A program made the translations under genes and the position numbers. Below the pieces are notes generated by a model, which worked only from the letters and a program-made list of their open reading frames with translations, was not told the origin of the DNA and made no database searches. Shown here piece by piece: positions 1 to 17,521 of a DNA stretch of 64,000 nucleotides (position 1 is its first letter; the number at the start of each line of letters is the position of its first letter). The DNA comes from Phallus indusiatus (Eukaryota > Basidiomycota > Agaricomycetes > Phallales > Phallaceae). The stretch lies in the NCBI GenBank assembly GCA_027605045.1, contig JAQFWX010000015.1, positions 232,455 to 296,454 on the forward strand. The letters are read 5' to 3'.

Positions 1-687
1 AATTTGTTTCACAACCAAGTGAATATCGACCTTTTTCAACAACTGAATGACAGCGTACAAGACATGAGATAAATTATTAACACACATGTAGATAATTGAT
101 CCTCACACATTAATGAAGACTTAAGACTGAAAGCCTGCGATAGATAAATAGACCACGTATATAGGAGGCAAGACTTATTACACAAGATTATATCTGAACA
201 AGAGGTATCAAAACAACTTATCGGAAGCACTGAGAGATATATGAAACAGCCCTACAAGTTTGACCTGCGATAACAACAAAGAGAAAAAAGCCAGTGTTAA
301 TAAAGTAGCAGGTCATGTGGAAGCACAGCCTCGACCAACGCAGGGCGGTGAGGGTATTTACACGAAGGAAAGAATCACGGGCAAACGGGAGAATGATAAG
401 AAGAAGAAAAAAAAAATATAAGCGGTATACCAGACGGGCTAATGGTGAAAAAAGCTGACTAAGGATGTAATAATACCGGCCATCGCCGAGAAGGACAAAA
501 AAAACAGAGGGAAAAAAAGGAGTATAGGAAGTCGAGGGCGAACACTTAAATGGCAAAGAAATGATACAAGGAATGGAAGAAAGAACTTTGTTGCATATAA
601 ATAACGATATTTGATCGATACTTATTCGCTGGTTATTGACGGATGAGGGACCCGGCGACGCAATTATGGCTTGGTTGCACTTTATTT
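1..687. other. left-edge non-coding stretch
   Basis: No coding region is supported here. Reading frames of 64 and 112 codons on the minus strand have phenylalanine/serine-rich low-complexity translations, no splice partners and no family signature. The last part, next to position 688, is probably the 3' untranslated and terminator region of the minus-strand membrane protein gene. Confidence 0.5.
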
Positions 688-2868
688 TTACTTGGCCAAT
701 CCATATCCATATCCGTCGTTAATTTCATTGCTATTGCGCTGGAGACCGCGATAAGGCGTGTAGACGATCCTGCCAGTGCCGTTCTCGAGGTCAGATTCTA
801 CGATAGGTTCGGGAGTAGCAGGAGCATCGAAGGCTGCGTATTTGGTGCTTCCAGTTCCACTACCCGGGCGCTTTGATGATGCATTCTTAGAGGTTGACTC
901 ATTGCTGCTAGTGCGCCTCAATGACTTGAAAGAAAGAGCACGGGTAGGTGTGACCGAGCGACGAACGTTGATGCTGCTGTTGCTGCTGTTGTTGGTGGTG
1001 CTGACGACGGAACGAGGAAGGGTGGCCATAGGAGTACCAGGAGTAGAGCCTGAAGCGTAAGCCCTCAACATTTCATCGGGACTTGTGAACGCAGAAGGAC
1101 CCTTGCCAAATCCGGCAAATGGATTGTTAGTCGTGGCAACGGGTGGTGGATTGGCCAGAGGGGCGACATAGACAGGGGCATGAGCCATGGCGACAGCGAC
1201 GGGATCAGGAGGAGGAAGGGAAGACTGAGATAGATTTCCGTAAGACGGGTTGTAAGGAGTGTTGTCTGTGAAAGGGTCGGATGTGGTAGGGGAGAGACGT
1301 GTAGGTGCCGGAGATGCTATAGGGGAGAAAGAAGGTTCGAGCGGTGAAGACGAGAAAAGCAGCTCATCATCTTTCTTAGCGGCCAATACTTTTACAAAAG
1401 AAAAACATCATCATTGATATAATACGAAATATATTCAAACGTGAAAAGGACTTACAGCTCAAGGCAGGAAGAACATTTTCATCTTTGATGTAAACGGACA
1501 TCTTGAGATCATTAGTTGAGACTGCTGGAACGGGATTTCTTTTCAGCACCGGACTAGCAACTTCGAACTCTTCAGCATCGTCGGCCGTAAAAGCAGTGTG
1601 GAACGCTCGACTTGCACGAGTGTGTTGAGTGTCGATGCTTGGCCGAGGCCTATCTCCTCCAACTCCCGAAGGGCGAGATATAGCCGCGGGAAGGTCAGGA
1701 ACCTCAGGTATATCTTCAGAAGAACGAGAAAATTTGGTATCGGCAGCGAAAGAGATGGCAGACTTTCGGTTCGTGGAAGCGTATGAGGCTACGGACTTGC
1801 GCACGGCCATCTCAGCGGGACCTAAGGCGGGATTGCGCAACCCGACTCCAGTTCCTTTTCTCATTCCTACACCAGCCATATTCCCGCTGTTAGTGGTGGC
1901 AATGCTAACAGGACGAAAATCGGGACCATAAGCCTGACTCATACGAGCCATACTTGCACGAGAGTTGCGCATAATGGCGATACTTTGTCTGATGGCTTCA
2001 GATTGTGTACCGGGAGGAAGTGTTTTCCAATCGGAGGACACGGCACTCATGCGTTTATCGATGGCTTCGCTCCATCTCTTGCGTTTTTCAGCTTCCTTCT
2101 TTCTGTAGTGCCTGAAGTACACAGCGATGGCGATAGCGATGACGATGATGGGCACAAGGACTGCAGCAGCGATGTTGCCCTTGGGAAGACCTAGATTTTT
2201 GTAGGCGTTGTTGATAATTTGAAAAATCCCGCCGCTACCGCTTCCTTGAGAGGATGGAGAAGAAGAGGACGGGTTGGGGGAGGAAGTCGAGTTCGGACCA
2301 ACTCCACCCACGGGGTTTTTCAATTGGAAGTCGGTAACGTTGAAAGTGGCGGTGAATAGAGGGCCTAAACCGACTGGGGACGTGAAAATGGGAGTGTTGG
2401 ACTGAACGAAACCCAGCTGCAAGGTGATAGGCTGAAGGGTCGAGTTCCACCAACTACCTTGAATGGGGGTCTAAAGAAGAACAGATAGTTAGAAAAGAAC
2501 GTCGAATGAAAGCTGGATTTCAACACGCGTACCTGGAAGCTACCTGCATTGTAGTCGATACCTTGCCATGCATGGATTAGGCCTTCCTGGGTATAAGGAG
2601 CGTAGAGGTAGATATCAACACCGGCAGTCGAGAAGCAGCCGGCACTGGTATTCCAACGAATGTTCAACATCTGGGATGTATCAACATTTTGGTTTTGAGT
2701 TGGACTATCGTAAAAGGTCGAGACGGTGCAGCCTATTTCATGGATCGTGTAAACAGACAACTTCTTTTTTCATATCAAAAACAGAGGCAATTGAAAAATT
2801 ACAAACCTGCATTGCTGGGAGAAGGCTCACGCTTAGCAAAGCGCTTTGAATGAGAAAATCTGGACATG
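688..2868 (-). CDS. Ser-rich single-pass plasma-membrane protein with N-terminal ectodomain
   Basis: Unnamed basidiomycete type of cell-surface protein. Seen: an N-terminal hydrophobic leader (ending SLLPAMQ) splices in phase to an ectodomain starting LSVYTIHEIGC, with paired cysteines and repeated N-x-S/T sites. A Ser/Pro/Gly linker follows, then one strong transmembrane helix (NIAAAVLVPIIVIAIAIAVY) with a basic stop-transfer (RHYRKK). A long Ser/Thr-rich, probably cytoplasmic tail ends at the stop at 688. Exons on the minus strand: about 2868–2807, 2760–2533, 2470–1456 and 1388–688, joined by GT–AG introns that keep the frame. The first exon's start codon is not resolved: no ATG lies close upstream in the signal-peptide frame, so a further 5' intron is likely. 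The architecture suggests a sensor or wall-anchored glycoprotein, but that is inference. Confidence 0.75.
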
Positions 2869-4500
2869 TTTTTTTTTTCAAAAGAGCGAACGAAAAAAAT
2901 GAATGTCGTTTTTGTGAAATGAACGTGAAAGACCGTGAGGCGACGACGAGCGACGACGAGGGGGGCGGTTGATGGCGTCCTTGTGGGAGAAAAAAAAAGA
3001 CGACAAAGGCGGGGAAACGCGGGCTGTCAAATGGCCAATGTTTACTCCGTCCCACACAACCAAATAGTCACCCACGTGCGCAGGGCCATCGATGAGCACA
3101 CCAAAGCTATTTACTGATAGGCAATGCAGAATAAATGTGAACTGCTAGGGTGTATATCTGGGATGGTATTGTTTTGAACACACTTGAGAAATTTCTTCGA
3201 CGCATTAATGGTTGTGTAGCATAGCGTTGATCATCGTGAGAGATGATGGATGAGGCCTTCAGGCTGGAAGCCTTGAAGCTCATGAGAATTTATCTATATC
3301 TATATGATATGTCAAGTCGTATTTCCGGAACCAGTGATGCTAACATTGCTGTGTGGTTTCAAATCAGAAAAGTAAGAGCCAGGTTTGGACGATGCCAGTG
3401 AAACTTGAGTTCTGTCGAGTTATTATCGCGCTTGACATACACGTCGTGATGAACTCTAGATATACTTCGTTTATAAATTTGCATTGATCAATTATCCTGC
3501 ACTTGAAACAATATCAGAACTAGGAGTAGAACTATCATGAGCTTTCCCTCATAATAGAAATACACCATGTGCTTCCTTGCCATGGACTAACAATGAAGCA
3601 ATTCAATCTGTAATGGAAGTACTCATTTACAGCCAAAATATCTGATGGCGTTCGTATGTGCCAATGAGGTCTCTGAGGCGCTACCAATAATTTACGATCT
3701 AATTAAATAAACACTAAGCTCCGGGCAGTCGCTACTACACATAGCCCGAATAGATTCTTCGAGACGCGATATCTAACAACATCAATGGCTCAAAATGTCC
3801 ATGTGATACAGGCCTCCGGATTGATTCGGTTAAAAGAAGTAAAGATGTACTTGGAAAATAAATAAGAAAAACAAGGATGATTCATATCACCTAGTGACAA
3901 ATTAATGCTTCCAAATTAACTCCTTTATGGGGTTAAATCCCGGCCTGGTACGTCGGGTCACCGGTTTCTTCAAAGTCATCGCCACCATACGTTAATGTCG
4001 CTGTGCTAAAGTTATATATCAACGTCCTAAACAATAGTATTTTCTTTGGATTGGGAGGAACATTGAGCCGATGGCTTATGATCCAAAAACTTACTTACCT
4101 TGGTGGCGAAAGTAATATGGTTTCATTACCACGTCGGTCTAGTCGGTCTCGGTAATGGGCAATCAATTTATGTTTCTATAGCTCACTGTATTTGATGATA
4201 ACGAATCACTAGGACCATGCAGTCAGCATTCGGTAAAACGAAAATGGGATCGCCTATTGTTTACGATACCTTTAAGAAGACTTTTAGGCCCCTTCAATGG
4301 GAATCCATCCGGAACTATCTTTTATCAATCATTTCCGCCACATAATCTCTCATGTCCAACAATATTGCATCAGGATCGCAGTCGCTTGTAAATTCCTCCT
4401 TTTCATTTTGTTATCATCGTGAAAATCGAATGGAATTCCTGCAACGGCAAACGTGGGTGAATTATAGTGTAGTGCCCCAAGCCTTCTTTGTATAATTTAC
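2869..4500. other. non-coding intergenic stretch
   Basis: About 1.6 kb, AT-rich and rich in stops in all frames from roughly 3120 on. The first 250 bases are probably the promoter and 5' leader of the minus-strand membrane protein. I see no RNA gene or repeat. Confidence 0.5.
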
Positions 4501-4535
4501 ACATTTTACATCACGAGATCAGTGAGAACGAAAGA

Positions 4536-4759
4536 CTTTGATGTGGTGTGCTCACCTTAATTGACGTAACGTCTTTACCTGTCTGGCGTGATTCTGGTTC
4601 ATGTTGACGATGACTATACTCACCGAGGTTTCCGTGAGACAGTTCGTTCTGAAAGGAGTTTTTGAAGATCTCTGCGGAAACCTCGGGGAATGAGAATCCC
4701 ATGATCGTGGATAACGACATTGCCAACGAGTTTCTTGCACATTCAGTTTTCTCACTCAT
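4536..4759 (-). CDS. candidate small unrecognised gene (low support)
   Basis: An ATG at 4759 opens a frame that begins MSEKTECARNSLAMSLS. After about 45 codons there is a good donor (CTCG|gtgagt) and, about 45 nt later, a matching acceptor (gacag). Together they continue the frame into GKDVTSIK, followed by a second donor-like gtgagc near 4553. The splice signals favour a real transcript, but I recognise no domain and could not place the 3' end. It may equally be chance. Confidence 0.25.
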
Positions 4760-5548
4760 CTAGCCCGAATCTGACAATTGGAGCATATGGTCCTTCCGAC
4801 CCGATCTTCTATACCAATACAACAGCGAGATAAGGATTCAGAGAAACCTTCACGTGAAATGAGGGTTTGTCACTTGTGTCGTGTGCGTCGTGTGGGAGGA
4901 TTGGACTAAATATACCCATTACCTAATCCAAGGCAAAGGGTTCTACTTCTGTCTCCATCTCCATGGTCTCCACTTCACCGCGCTATACTTACTCCAGCCA
5001 TACAAAGAATCGCACATTCAATAGGTTCAAAATGGTATGTTCTAGAAATTCTTCTCAAGATGGAGTTCGTATTTATATCCAAGCTGAGAGCTGCCGCTCT
5101 TGCCATACAAATGACCCGAAAGAAACTAGAGCATGCTAACAACAACAAGCACAGTTATCAATATGATATTCCCAGGTTTCGATCCGATTAGTTGCTATCT
5201 GTCTATGGATACTGTTTCGAGATCAAAAATAATAATCATTCCTTTCAAAACTTTCGAAGTTGACGTTATTCGCTGGTATCTCAAGGAAACTATTTCTATT
5301 CACGTCTTAGCGAATGAAATGCCCGATGGCTCTTGTTGTTCTTTTTTCCACACCATTCGCGGCGTAATCCACTGATTTGGAAATTGTTGATGGATATCCG
5401 GGCTGAGAACCCTCAAAACGAAGCATAGCCCTTGTGCCACTATTTTTCAACGGAACTCTGAATGCAATTATTGGTAGAGACTGCTGTTATCATTCATATC
5501 CAAACCCTGATTCCCTGATTGGAACTTAATTTATGTGCAGATTTTTCA
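4760..5548. other. intergenic region with a promoter-like stretch
   Basis: A TATA-like AT stretch near 4910 is followed by a pyrimidine-rich run (about 4940–4975). An ATG at 5032 is followed directly by gtatgt, which looks like a start codon split from the rest by an intron. Downstream frames (35–43 codons near 5032–5190 and an 80-codon frame at 5133–5375) are too weak to define a product. The right-hand end merges into the promoter of the aspartic protease. Confidence 0.3.
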
Positions 5549-5555
5549 TATAAAA
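5549..5555 (+). promoter_or_regulatory. TATA box of the aspartic protease gene
   Basis: TATAAAA lies 85 nt upstream of the ATG at 5640. That spacing is normal for a fungal core promoter, and no other TATA motif is nearer. Confidence 0.5.
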
Positions 5556-5639
5556 TCCATGTCCTAGCCTCTCCAAACAGTACCAGACTTTCTCCGATTC
5601 CTCATTGACTCAAGAGGTACTTTCACTCCACAAACCACA

Positions 5640-7625
5640 ATGCGCTCGATCTTTGCCCTTGCTTTGCTCCTTCCTGCCGTTTTGGCATTACCCCCGGTTC
5701 AAATCCGTGAATCTTTTGTCACGATGCCCATTGCGGCCCGTGTTAATACAACCGGCATTCGCAATGTTCTGCAGGTAACATCCCGACTATCGTTTTCTTT
5801 GGGAGCTCAGTTAAAGGCATTGACTAAATTAAATTGCAGACGGATCGTGCCCGTGCCCGCCTTTTTGTACAAAAGGCCCAAGAGAAGGCTGAGAAAGTGA
5901 AGGCCGGTACATTGTCCTCCGATGCCGTCATCAGCGTCCCAGTCACTAACGGAGCGGTATGAATGTGATAACCCTGCCTTCATGTCTTTTACTCAACATT
6001 ATCGAAAAAGGTTCAATACACCGCTTCTGTCGGTGTCGGTACTCCCCCTACTCAATTCAATCTGGTCGTAGATACGTTAGTGTGCTCGGGATGTTCGTTG
6101 CTGGCCTAATATTGATTCTAAATTTAGCGGTTCATCTAACACCTGGGTCGGAGCGGGCACAAAATTTAAGTCAACCTCATCAACGAAATCAACTGGCCAA
6201 AGCGTCGCAGTGCAGTACGGTTCGGGTTCGTTTGTAAGTGACTCAAGCCCTCCATTGTTTCTTTTTTTTTTCTTACTCGTCTGTCTCGTAGTCTGGGACT
6301 GAAGGTAGTATTCTCTTATCCAATGCCTACAACTTTTAACATTGTTCTGCCTCAGTGACTGATACAGTTACCTTGGCAAGTGGTCTTGTTATTACAGGAC
6401 AAAGCATCGGTGTTGCATCTACAAGTCAAGGTTTTGAAGGTAATTTCAAAAATAGCCTCTTTGTATAAATGTTCCGAGCTCAATTTCAACGTAAGGTGTT
6501 GACGGAATCATCGGCATTGGTCGGTATCTTTATCAAAAGTCATATCTGAATGACATTGATCAATATACTATACAGGTCCTACTGATCTTACTCTGGACAC
6601 TCTAAGCCCTGACGAAAACAGTGAAATTCCCACCGTAGTTGACGTACGTATTCGTCTTCAGCTGACAATGTGCCGGCATTTATCTTTTTTCAGAATCTTT
6701 TCTCTCAAGGTCTGGATAAATAAATCCAATTTGAAAGGACAACAAGAGTAATTACATGATTATTATTTTAGGCACTATTTCTTCCGACTTAATTGGTGTC
6801 TCATTCGAACCGACCACGTCAGACTCCGTGACAAATGGTGAAATCACTTTTGGCGGCACCGATTCATCCAAATTTACTGGATCAATCACCTTCGTTCCCA
6901 TCACCTCTACTTCTCCTGCCAATGAATTCTGGGGAATTAATCAAAGCATTAAGTGGGCAATTTACGGATCTTATTTTCGGTTCTCGTTCTTATCTCTTCA
7001 ATCACAGATTCGGTACTACCAATGTTCTGTCCACCACAGCTGGTATTGTCGGTGAGATTAGATTATGTAACCGTTACTACGATATGAGAATTTTGACACA
7101 TGACCTTATCTTGAAAAGATACCGGAACTACACTCATTTTGATTGCTAGCAACGCCTTTGAAACATACTTGAAACAGACCGGAGGTGTGCTCGATGAGAC
7201 TACCGGTCTTGTGCGACTTACTACAACTCAATTCAACAAGTTACAAAACCTCAACTTTGATATTGGAGGGGTGAGTGTTGCCACTTTGCGCTATTGGTGC
7301 CAGCTAATCGTTGCTCATTAAATAAGACAACATTCGCCTTGACACCCAACGGGCAAGCTTGGCCGCGTGCTCTGAACACATTGATTGGTGGAAACACGGA
7401 AGACGTATACTTAGTCGTAAATGACATTGGTACGCCAAGTGGCGAAGGCCTTGATTTCATCAATGGACAAACATTCTTGTACGTAATACCCCAAGCACAT
7501 CTGGTTTTTATTAATACTCACTTGGGATCGCGTGTCATAGGGAACGCTTTTACTCCGTTTTTGACACCACCAACAAACGAGTTGGTCTTGCCACAACGTC
7601 ATTCACCGATGCCACTACCAACTGA
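5640..7625 (+). CDS. secreted aspartic protease (peptidase family A1, polyporopepsin-like)
   Basis: Pepsin-type endopeptidase acting outside the cell at acid pH. Fourteen exons (5640–5774, 5840–5956, 6011–6075, 6128–6233, 6292–6304, 6356–6439, 6496–6519, 6576–6643, 6694–6709, 6772–6952, 7008–7051, 7119–7270, 7327–7478, 7541–7625) give 413 codons plus stop. Seen: a signal peptide (MRSIFALALLLPAVLA), a propeptide to about residue 85, the first catalytic motif DTGSS (Asp105, split across the exon 3/4 junction) and the second DTGTT (Asp285, split across exon 11/12). The conserved VDGIIGIG segment and the C-terminal ERFYSVFDTTN strand are also present. Length is typical for the family. Two exons are only 13 and 16 nt. 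There is no GPI-type tail, so the enzyme should be released. It converges on the alpha-glucosidase gene, with 283 nt between the stops. Confidence 0.93.
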
Positions 7626-7908
7626 TAAGGAACGTCGTCATTTAGCCAGGTTTCAGTGGATAAACCCAGCTCTGTTATACCTTTGTATTATTTATTTCAT
7701 ATTTTTGGTTGAAAGCGGTCAATATAGCAAACAAGAATTTGATTGTATCACTTCTTTTTCGGGTTGCTGTTACTGTGAAACCCTTCTTATTATTAGGTTG
7801 AACTTAAAGCCCGTCATTCTATATTTAACAGTACGTTTTGTTCGGAAAAGGTAAATCTGGGGTGGCCACGTACTAAATGATATACATAAAACAATGTGTA
7901 ATACGTCA

Positions 7909-13279
<5,371 letters not shown>

Positions 13280-13286
13280 TATAAAA
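13280..13286 (+). promoter_or_regulatory. TATA box of the small secreted protein gene
   Basis: TATAAAA sits 69 nt before the ATG at 13355, with a C/T-rich leader between them. Confidence 0.5.
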
Positions 13287-13354
13287 GAGCCTTGCAAGAC
13301 TTATGGTTGTTTCTGCACTAGCAGAAATCTCCACAGTCTTCCACTCCCATAAAG

Positions 13355-13890
13355 ATGAAGTTCAACGCCTTCGCTATTACTTCTGCAATCATTGGTGCTG
13401 TTTCCGCACAGTCTGTCAACTGGTTGTCACCACAACCCGGCACAATTCTTAAAGCCGGATCGTCATTCACCGCCACCGTCCAATTCCAAGGTACGACAGA
13501 AAGATTCACTTTATGAAAACATAACACAGACTTACTTGCGAGTTATTAGACACTACTTCAAGTGTCGACGTTGTTGCCATTTCAATCGGACTGCGCGCTT
13601 CCAATGATCCCTCAGCCTCTGATATAGGTCAAATAAAACTTGCGACCATACACAATCCCACCTTCGTCACTGGACAGAACGGTGCCTTTGTTAACTCGAC
13701 AATACTGACCGTCCCCGCTCAACCCCTCAATGGCGTAAACATGACCTACCAGCTCACTTTGGCCGAGTTTTTCTTGCTTGGGGTAAGCTATCTGAACGCA
13801 TCTTTGAGAACTATGCTCTGACCTTGCACCTAGGCCGAAAACACTCCTAGCATTGATACTGATGAAGTCGAAGTTTTCATTTCTTCTTGA
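13355..13890 (+). CDS. small secreted protein, unrecognised beta-sandwich-like
   Basis: Three exons (13355–13490, 13550–13782, 13834–13890) give 141 codons plus stop. Seen: a clear signal peptide (MKFNAFAITSAIIGAVSA) and a mature N-terminus with VNWLSPQPGTILKAGSSF. Alternating hydrophobic/polar strands follow, with N-glycosylation sites (NST, NMT) and very few cysteines. The opening resembles the Ig-like or Kre9/Knh1-type modules of fungal secreted and wall proteins, where a P-x-P-G-T turn precedes the first strands, but I cannot confirm that family. It ends FISS without a GPI-attachment tail, so it should be soluble. The gene has its own TATA box and no functional link to its neighbours. The role is unknown. 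Confidence 0.85.
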
Positions 13891-14506
13891 AGGCTGTAGA
13901 TAAATATTTTTATAGGATCGGTCAGACTTAGCTTCTATAATTTTATAATCCATTTGCTCCAGAACCGTATGTATGTATAATCTACTAGCCTTTTAAAACA
14001 TGAATCTGTCGTTTTTTTCCTATTTGACGTTTGGAGACTTCTTGCTAATCGTGTTGTGTAATGAGACGCCACTTGCGTGCGTCGGAGTCTGCCGGTCAGC
14101 ACGGTTCGCACTTTTCTTTTTTCTTGTCGATATAACGTCCCCGTGGGGCGGCAGTGGTGGACCATGTCGTGGGAACCCGATCAAATTTGATGTGCCTTTA
14201 GCATTTGGTCCCAACATCCCTCGTTACAAACCGTTGGCCGCAGTGAAAGCTATTTCTTCCGTGGCTGAAGAATTAAAAATTATAGTCAGAAATTTCACCT
14301 TCATGGAGACTCTTGAATTAAAGAGCAAGTTTGGAGAACGAGGTGATGCAATAAAACTTCTGTATACATAAGAAATGCTGCGATACACTTGCACGAGCAT
14401 TGCTAGACTAACTAGTAGTCCAACTACCTGCGGAGCTCAATCGGAGTTCAAAAACACGCTTTGCCAGTCCCGAACCCTGGAGGAAGCAATTAGTTTGTCC
14501 GCCACA
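13891..14506. other. intergenic region before TDP1
   Basis: A 123-codon plus-strand frame (14000–14371) and overlapping minus-strand frames occur here. Their translations look random and none has splice partners. I read the stretch as the 3' region of the small secreted protein plus the TDP1 promoter. Confidence 0.5.
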
Positions 14507-17146
14507 ATGAACAGCGACGACGAGGATCTGAGACTGTAAGTGATAAAGTTAGAAACTTCCGCTACATGAGACAAAGATTGTAATCTTTTGTACAGAGCCA
14601 TAGTACTCAGCGTCGAGGAAGCCAATCAGAGTAAAAAGCGTAAAATGCTAAACGAGGCAATTGTCATATCGTCAGATGAGGAAGATCGGCCTTCAAATTC
14701 AAGCTCAAAAGATAAAACACCATTGCCTCCTGCGCCCCAGCCTACAGTCTCAAGTTCCTTTATTTCCGAGAGAGCACAGCTAGAGGCCGAACGCCTAGCG
14801 CGATCTCACCAGAGGATGCTGGCTAAAAATGGTGGACTTTCTACTCCTGCGTACGATCGTGAAGTCACTAGTAACGGGAAAAGAAAAGAAATAACAAACA
14901 CCGACGAAGCAGAAGCATCTCACCCCTCCGCTAAGAAGTTGAAACTTTCTGCTTCTGGTATCCCGAACAGTATTGCAAACGTTGCTTCTTCTAGTTCCAA
15001 CACACTCAAAGACTCAGACTCGGGATCATATTTTTGGAATGGAGAGCTACGTCAAACTGCAAATGCACATGTGGAACCGAGTAGAGACATACGTCCTGTT
15101 TTTCGATTACACGACATACTGGGCGAGGTGCGTTTCCTGATTTTCTTCGACTTTTTTTCATTGCGGTTTTTATATACTATTTCCTCCAGAAAAGTGAAAT
15201 AAGCTTCGCCATTTTGTCGTCATATGTCACTCAGTTCTCCTGGATATACAGCTTGATGCCCCAGGACATTCCAGTCATCATCATCGGTCAACGAGATGCC
15301 ACTGGAGCATCGAGCGTTCACAATATATTACCGCGTTGGGTCAAAGTCACCCCTTTTTTGAGAAATGGACGAGGTTGCATGCATGTCAAGGTGAGAAATT
15401 TGCCTCACGTCAGAACCACCTAGTCATGTATCTTTTTCAAGTTAATGCTGTTATTTTACAAATCGGGCCGTTTACGGATTGTCATACCGACGGCAAATCT
15501 TGTAGACTATGATTGGAGGGATATCGAAAATGTACTTCATTTTAATTCTTCTTTAATGATTGCTGCAACAAAATGCTCCCTGACAGTCTGTTTGGCTTCA
15601 AGATATACCTCTTCGCAAACAAGCAATCCGCCATGACTCTAAAGCTGATGACTTTCCGGCTCAGTTAGAAAAAGTTTTACATTATCTACATGTTTCGGAT
15701 GGTTTGAGAGCTATTTTAATCGACGTTGGTTGACTTTTTATATCTCTGCAACGTATCCTGACAAAATTTGCCAGCACCCTCAGATTCCGTTTAAAGTTAT
15801 CACCGATCTTCGAGAAAAATGGGACTTTTCCCGAGTTAGCCTACTTGATATTGTACCTAGATTTTGTCAATGACGCGTAACTCCAATCCAGGTACATGCC
15901 CAACTGATTCCTTCCATCGCGGGCAAATTCGAAGGATGGCCTGCCGTTCTTCGCGTAGGGCATACACGACTGATGCGAGCGATTCGTCAAATTGGCGCAT
16001 GTGTCGATATCGAAACTCATACCCTCATGCGAAAAGGTAACGCAAATATTCCAACAAAGAGGCGAAGGTTAAATCTGGAATGTCAGGTGCGCTTCTGCTG
16101 ACGCGGAGAATAGGTGGTGTCTCTTTTCTCATGTCTCATGCTGGTACCGTATAGACCTCCTCAATCGGGTCCTATACCCCGCCTTGGATTGATGAGTTCT
16201 ACCTCTCGGCTTGCGGTATTAGCGCCGAAAAATGGCTGGATGAAGTTAAGACGAAAAGGAGCAAACGATTAGACACTCTAGCCCAAACAGAAGGGTGGAG
16301 GCCGTGGAGACAAATCAAAGTAAACAAATTCCCTCATACCTTTCCGTGTTTTATTCTGGGCTCACTCTTTTAGATAATATTCCCGAGTTTGAACACCGTC
16401 CGAAAGAGCCGACTTGGCGAAGATGTTTGTCTGCTTCTCAGGATCGTCTTCTTTTTAATATGTTTTACTGTTCCTTTAGGGAGCTGGTACAATGTTCTGT
16501 CAGCGTCGTCAATGGACAGCACCAAGATTTCCTCGACCACTTTTTCATGACTCCAATAGTAAACGAGGAGCGGTCCTGATGCACACCAAGGTTTTATTTT
16601 TCCCTACTTCGGCTATTTGGAATCGCCCGCTGTTTTCTGATCCGCATCCCAGATGATTCTAGGCACTTTCGAAGAAGACATTAGTTCTTCGTTTCAATCC
16701 GCCCCTAAATTTCATTCAAAGAAGCCTTCTCGACACAATGAACACTCCTCTTCCGAAGACGTCTCAGAACCTGAGGTACAGGAAGTGAAACCTGAATATG
16801 ATATTTCCCTTGTCGGATGGTTATACATTGGTTCCCATAATTTCACTCCGAGCGCTTGGGGAAATCTAAGCGGCACCAGTTTTACACCAGTCATGAATGT
16901 ATGTTTCCCTTAGTTTTGAAATATGCCCTAATATGCCCTAACTGTTTTTTTCTACAACTACAAAGATTGTAAACTATGAGCTCGGCGTTGTAATACCGCT
17001 GAAAGACTCTAAGAAAGTAGAGGAATACGCGTGCTGGGTACGCCCACCCAGGAAATATGGTTCCGAGGATGAGCCATGGGTATGCTCTTGTCTCTTTTGA
17101 GTTTGCCGTTTATGACACGCTTTAATAGATCCAAGGAAAAGAATAA
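14507..17146 (+). CDS. TDP1: tyrosyl-DNA phosphodiesterase 1
   Basis: Nuclear repair enzyme of the phospholipase D superfamily. It removes topoisomerase I peptides and other adducts from DNA 3' ends. Thirteen exons (14507–14535, 14596–15127, 15190–15390, 15442–15531, 15587–15724, 15775–15834, 15892–16086, 16155–16319, 16374–16424, 16480–16590, 16653–16898, 16966–17079, 17129–17146) give 649 codons plus stop. The first catalytic motif is CMHVKLMLLFY (His252, Lys254). The second is MHTK (His522, Lys524) with the downstream asparagine in YIGSHNFTPSAWG. PSIAGKFEGWP and GHTRLMRAIRQIG are family hallmarks. The N-terminal 160 residues are disordered and charged. AIVISSDEED (residues 31–40) looks like a SUMO-interacting motif, and KRKM and KKLKL may act as nuclear localisation signals. 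All catalytic residues are present, so the enzyme should be active. Confidence 0.95.
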
Positions 17147-17521
17147 AGATACTCAGCTGTAAACATCATGTAACATGTCAACATGTCATGTCTAATCGAT
17201 CAACCCGAGTTGACGCAGGAACTGATTTTGTATGATATATCGGGCTAATAACTCTATATTAGGACTTGTGATCAATGAATAGTAACATTATATGGTTTCT
17301 GCCGTTCTCCGTCATGTGAAAAGGAAACGGCCTCCCGACGGACGGTCATCTTACTAAGCGAAGTTTGCAATTCTCAGTTTCTCCCCTTCCGTCGCTCTTT
17401 CGGTTTGTAAAACTCATTCGAGATTCCTAATTAGTTCTTTCGGAGCCTAATGAACCCGTCTTCACTTTAAATTACCTGTACATTTATTATTCCTTTCTCT
17501 TCTCACCTCTCCACGTCGTAT
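17147..17521. other. intergenic region with pyrimidine-rich promoter
   Basis: Short spacer. The last 60 bases before 17522 are C/T-rich (ttcctttctcttctcacc), like fungal start-site regions. Near 17165–17190 there are several overlapping catgt repeats of no clear meaning. Confidence 0.4.

Noticed and set aside
218..556. 112-codon minus-strand frame
   Set aside because: Phe/Leu/Ser-rich translation of an AT- and purine-rich stretch, with no splice partners or family signal.
14000..14371. 123-codon plus-strand frame before TDP1
   Set aside because: Lies in the TDP1 promoter, overlaps frames on the other strand and has no protein-like pattern.
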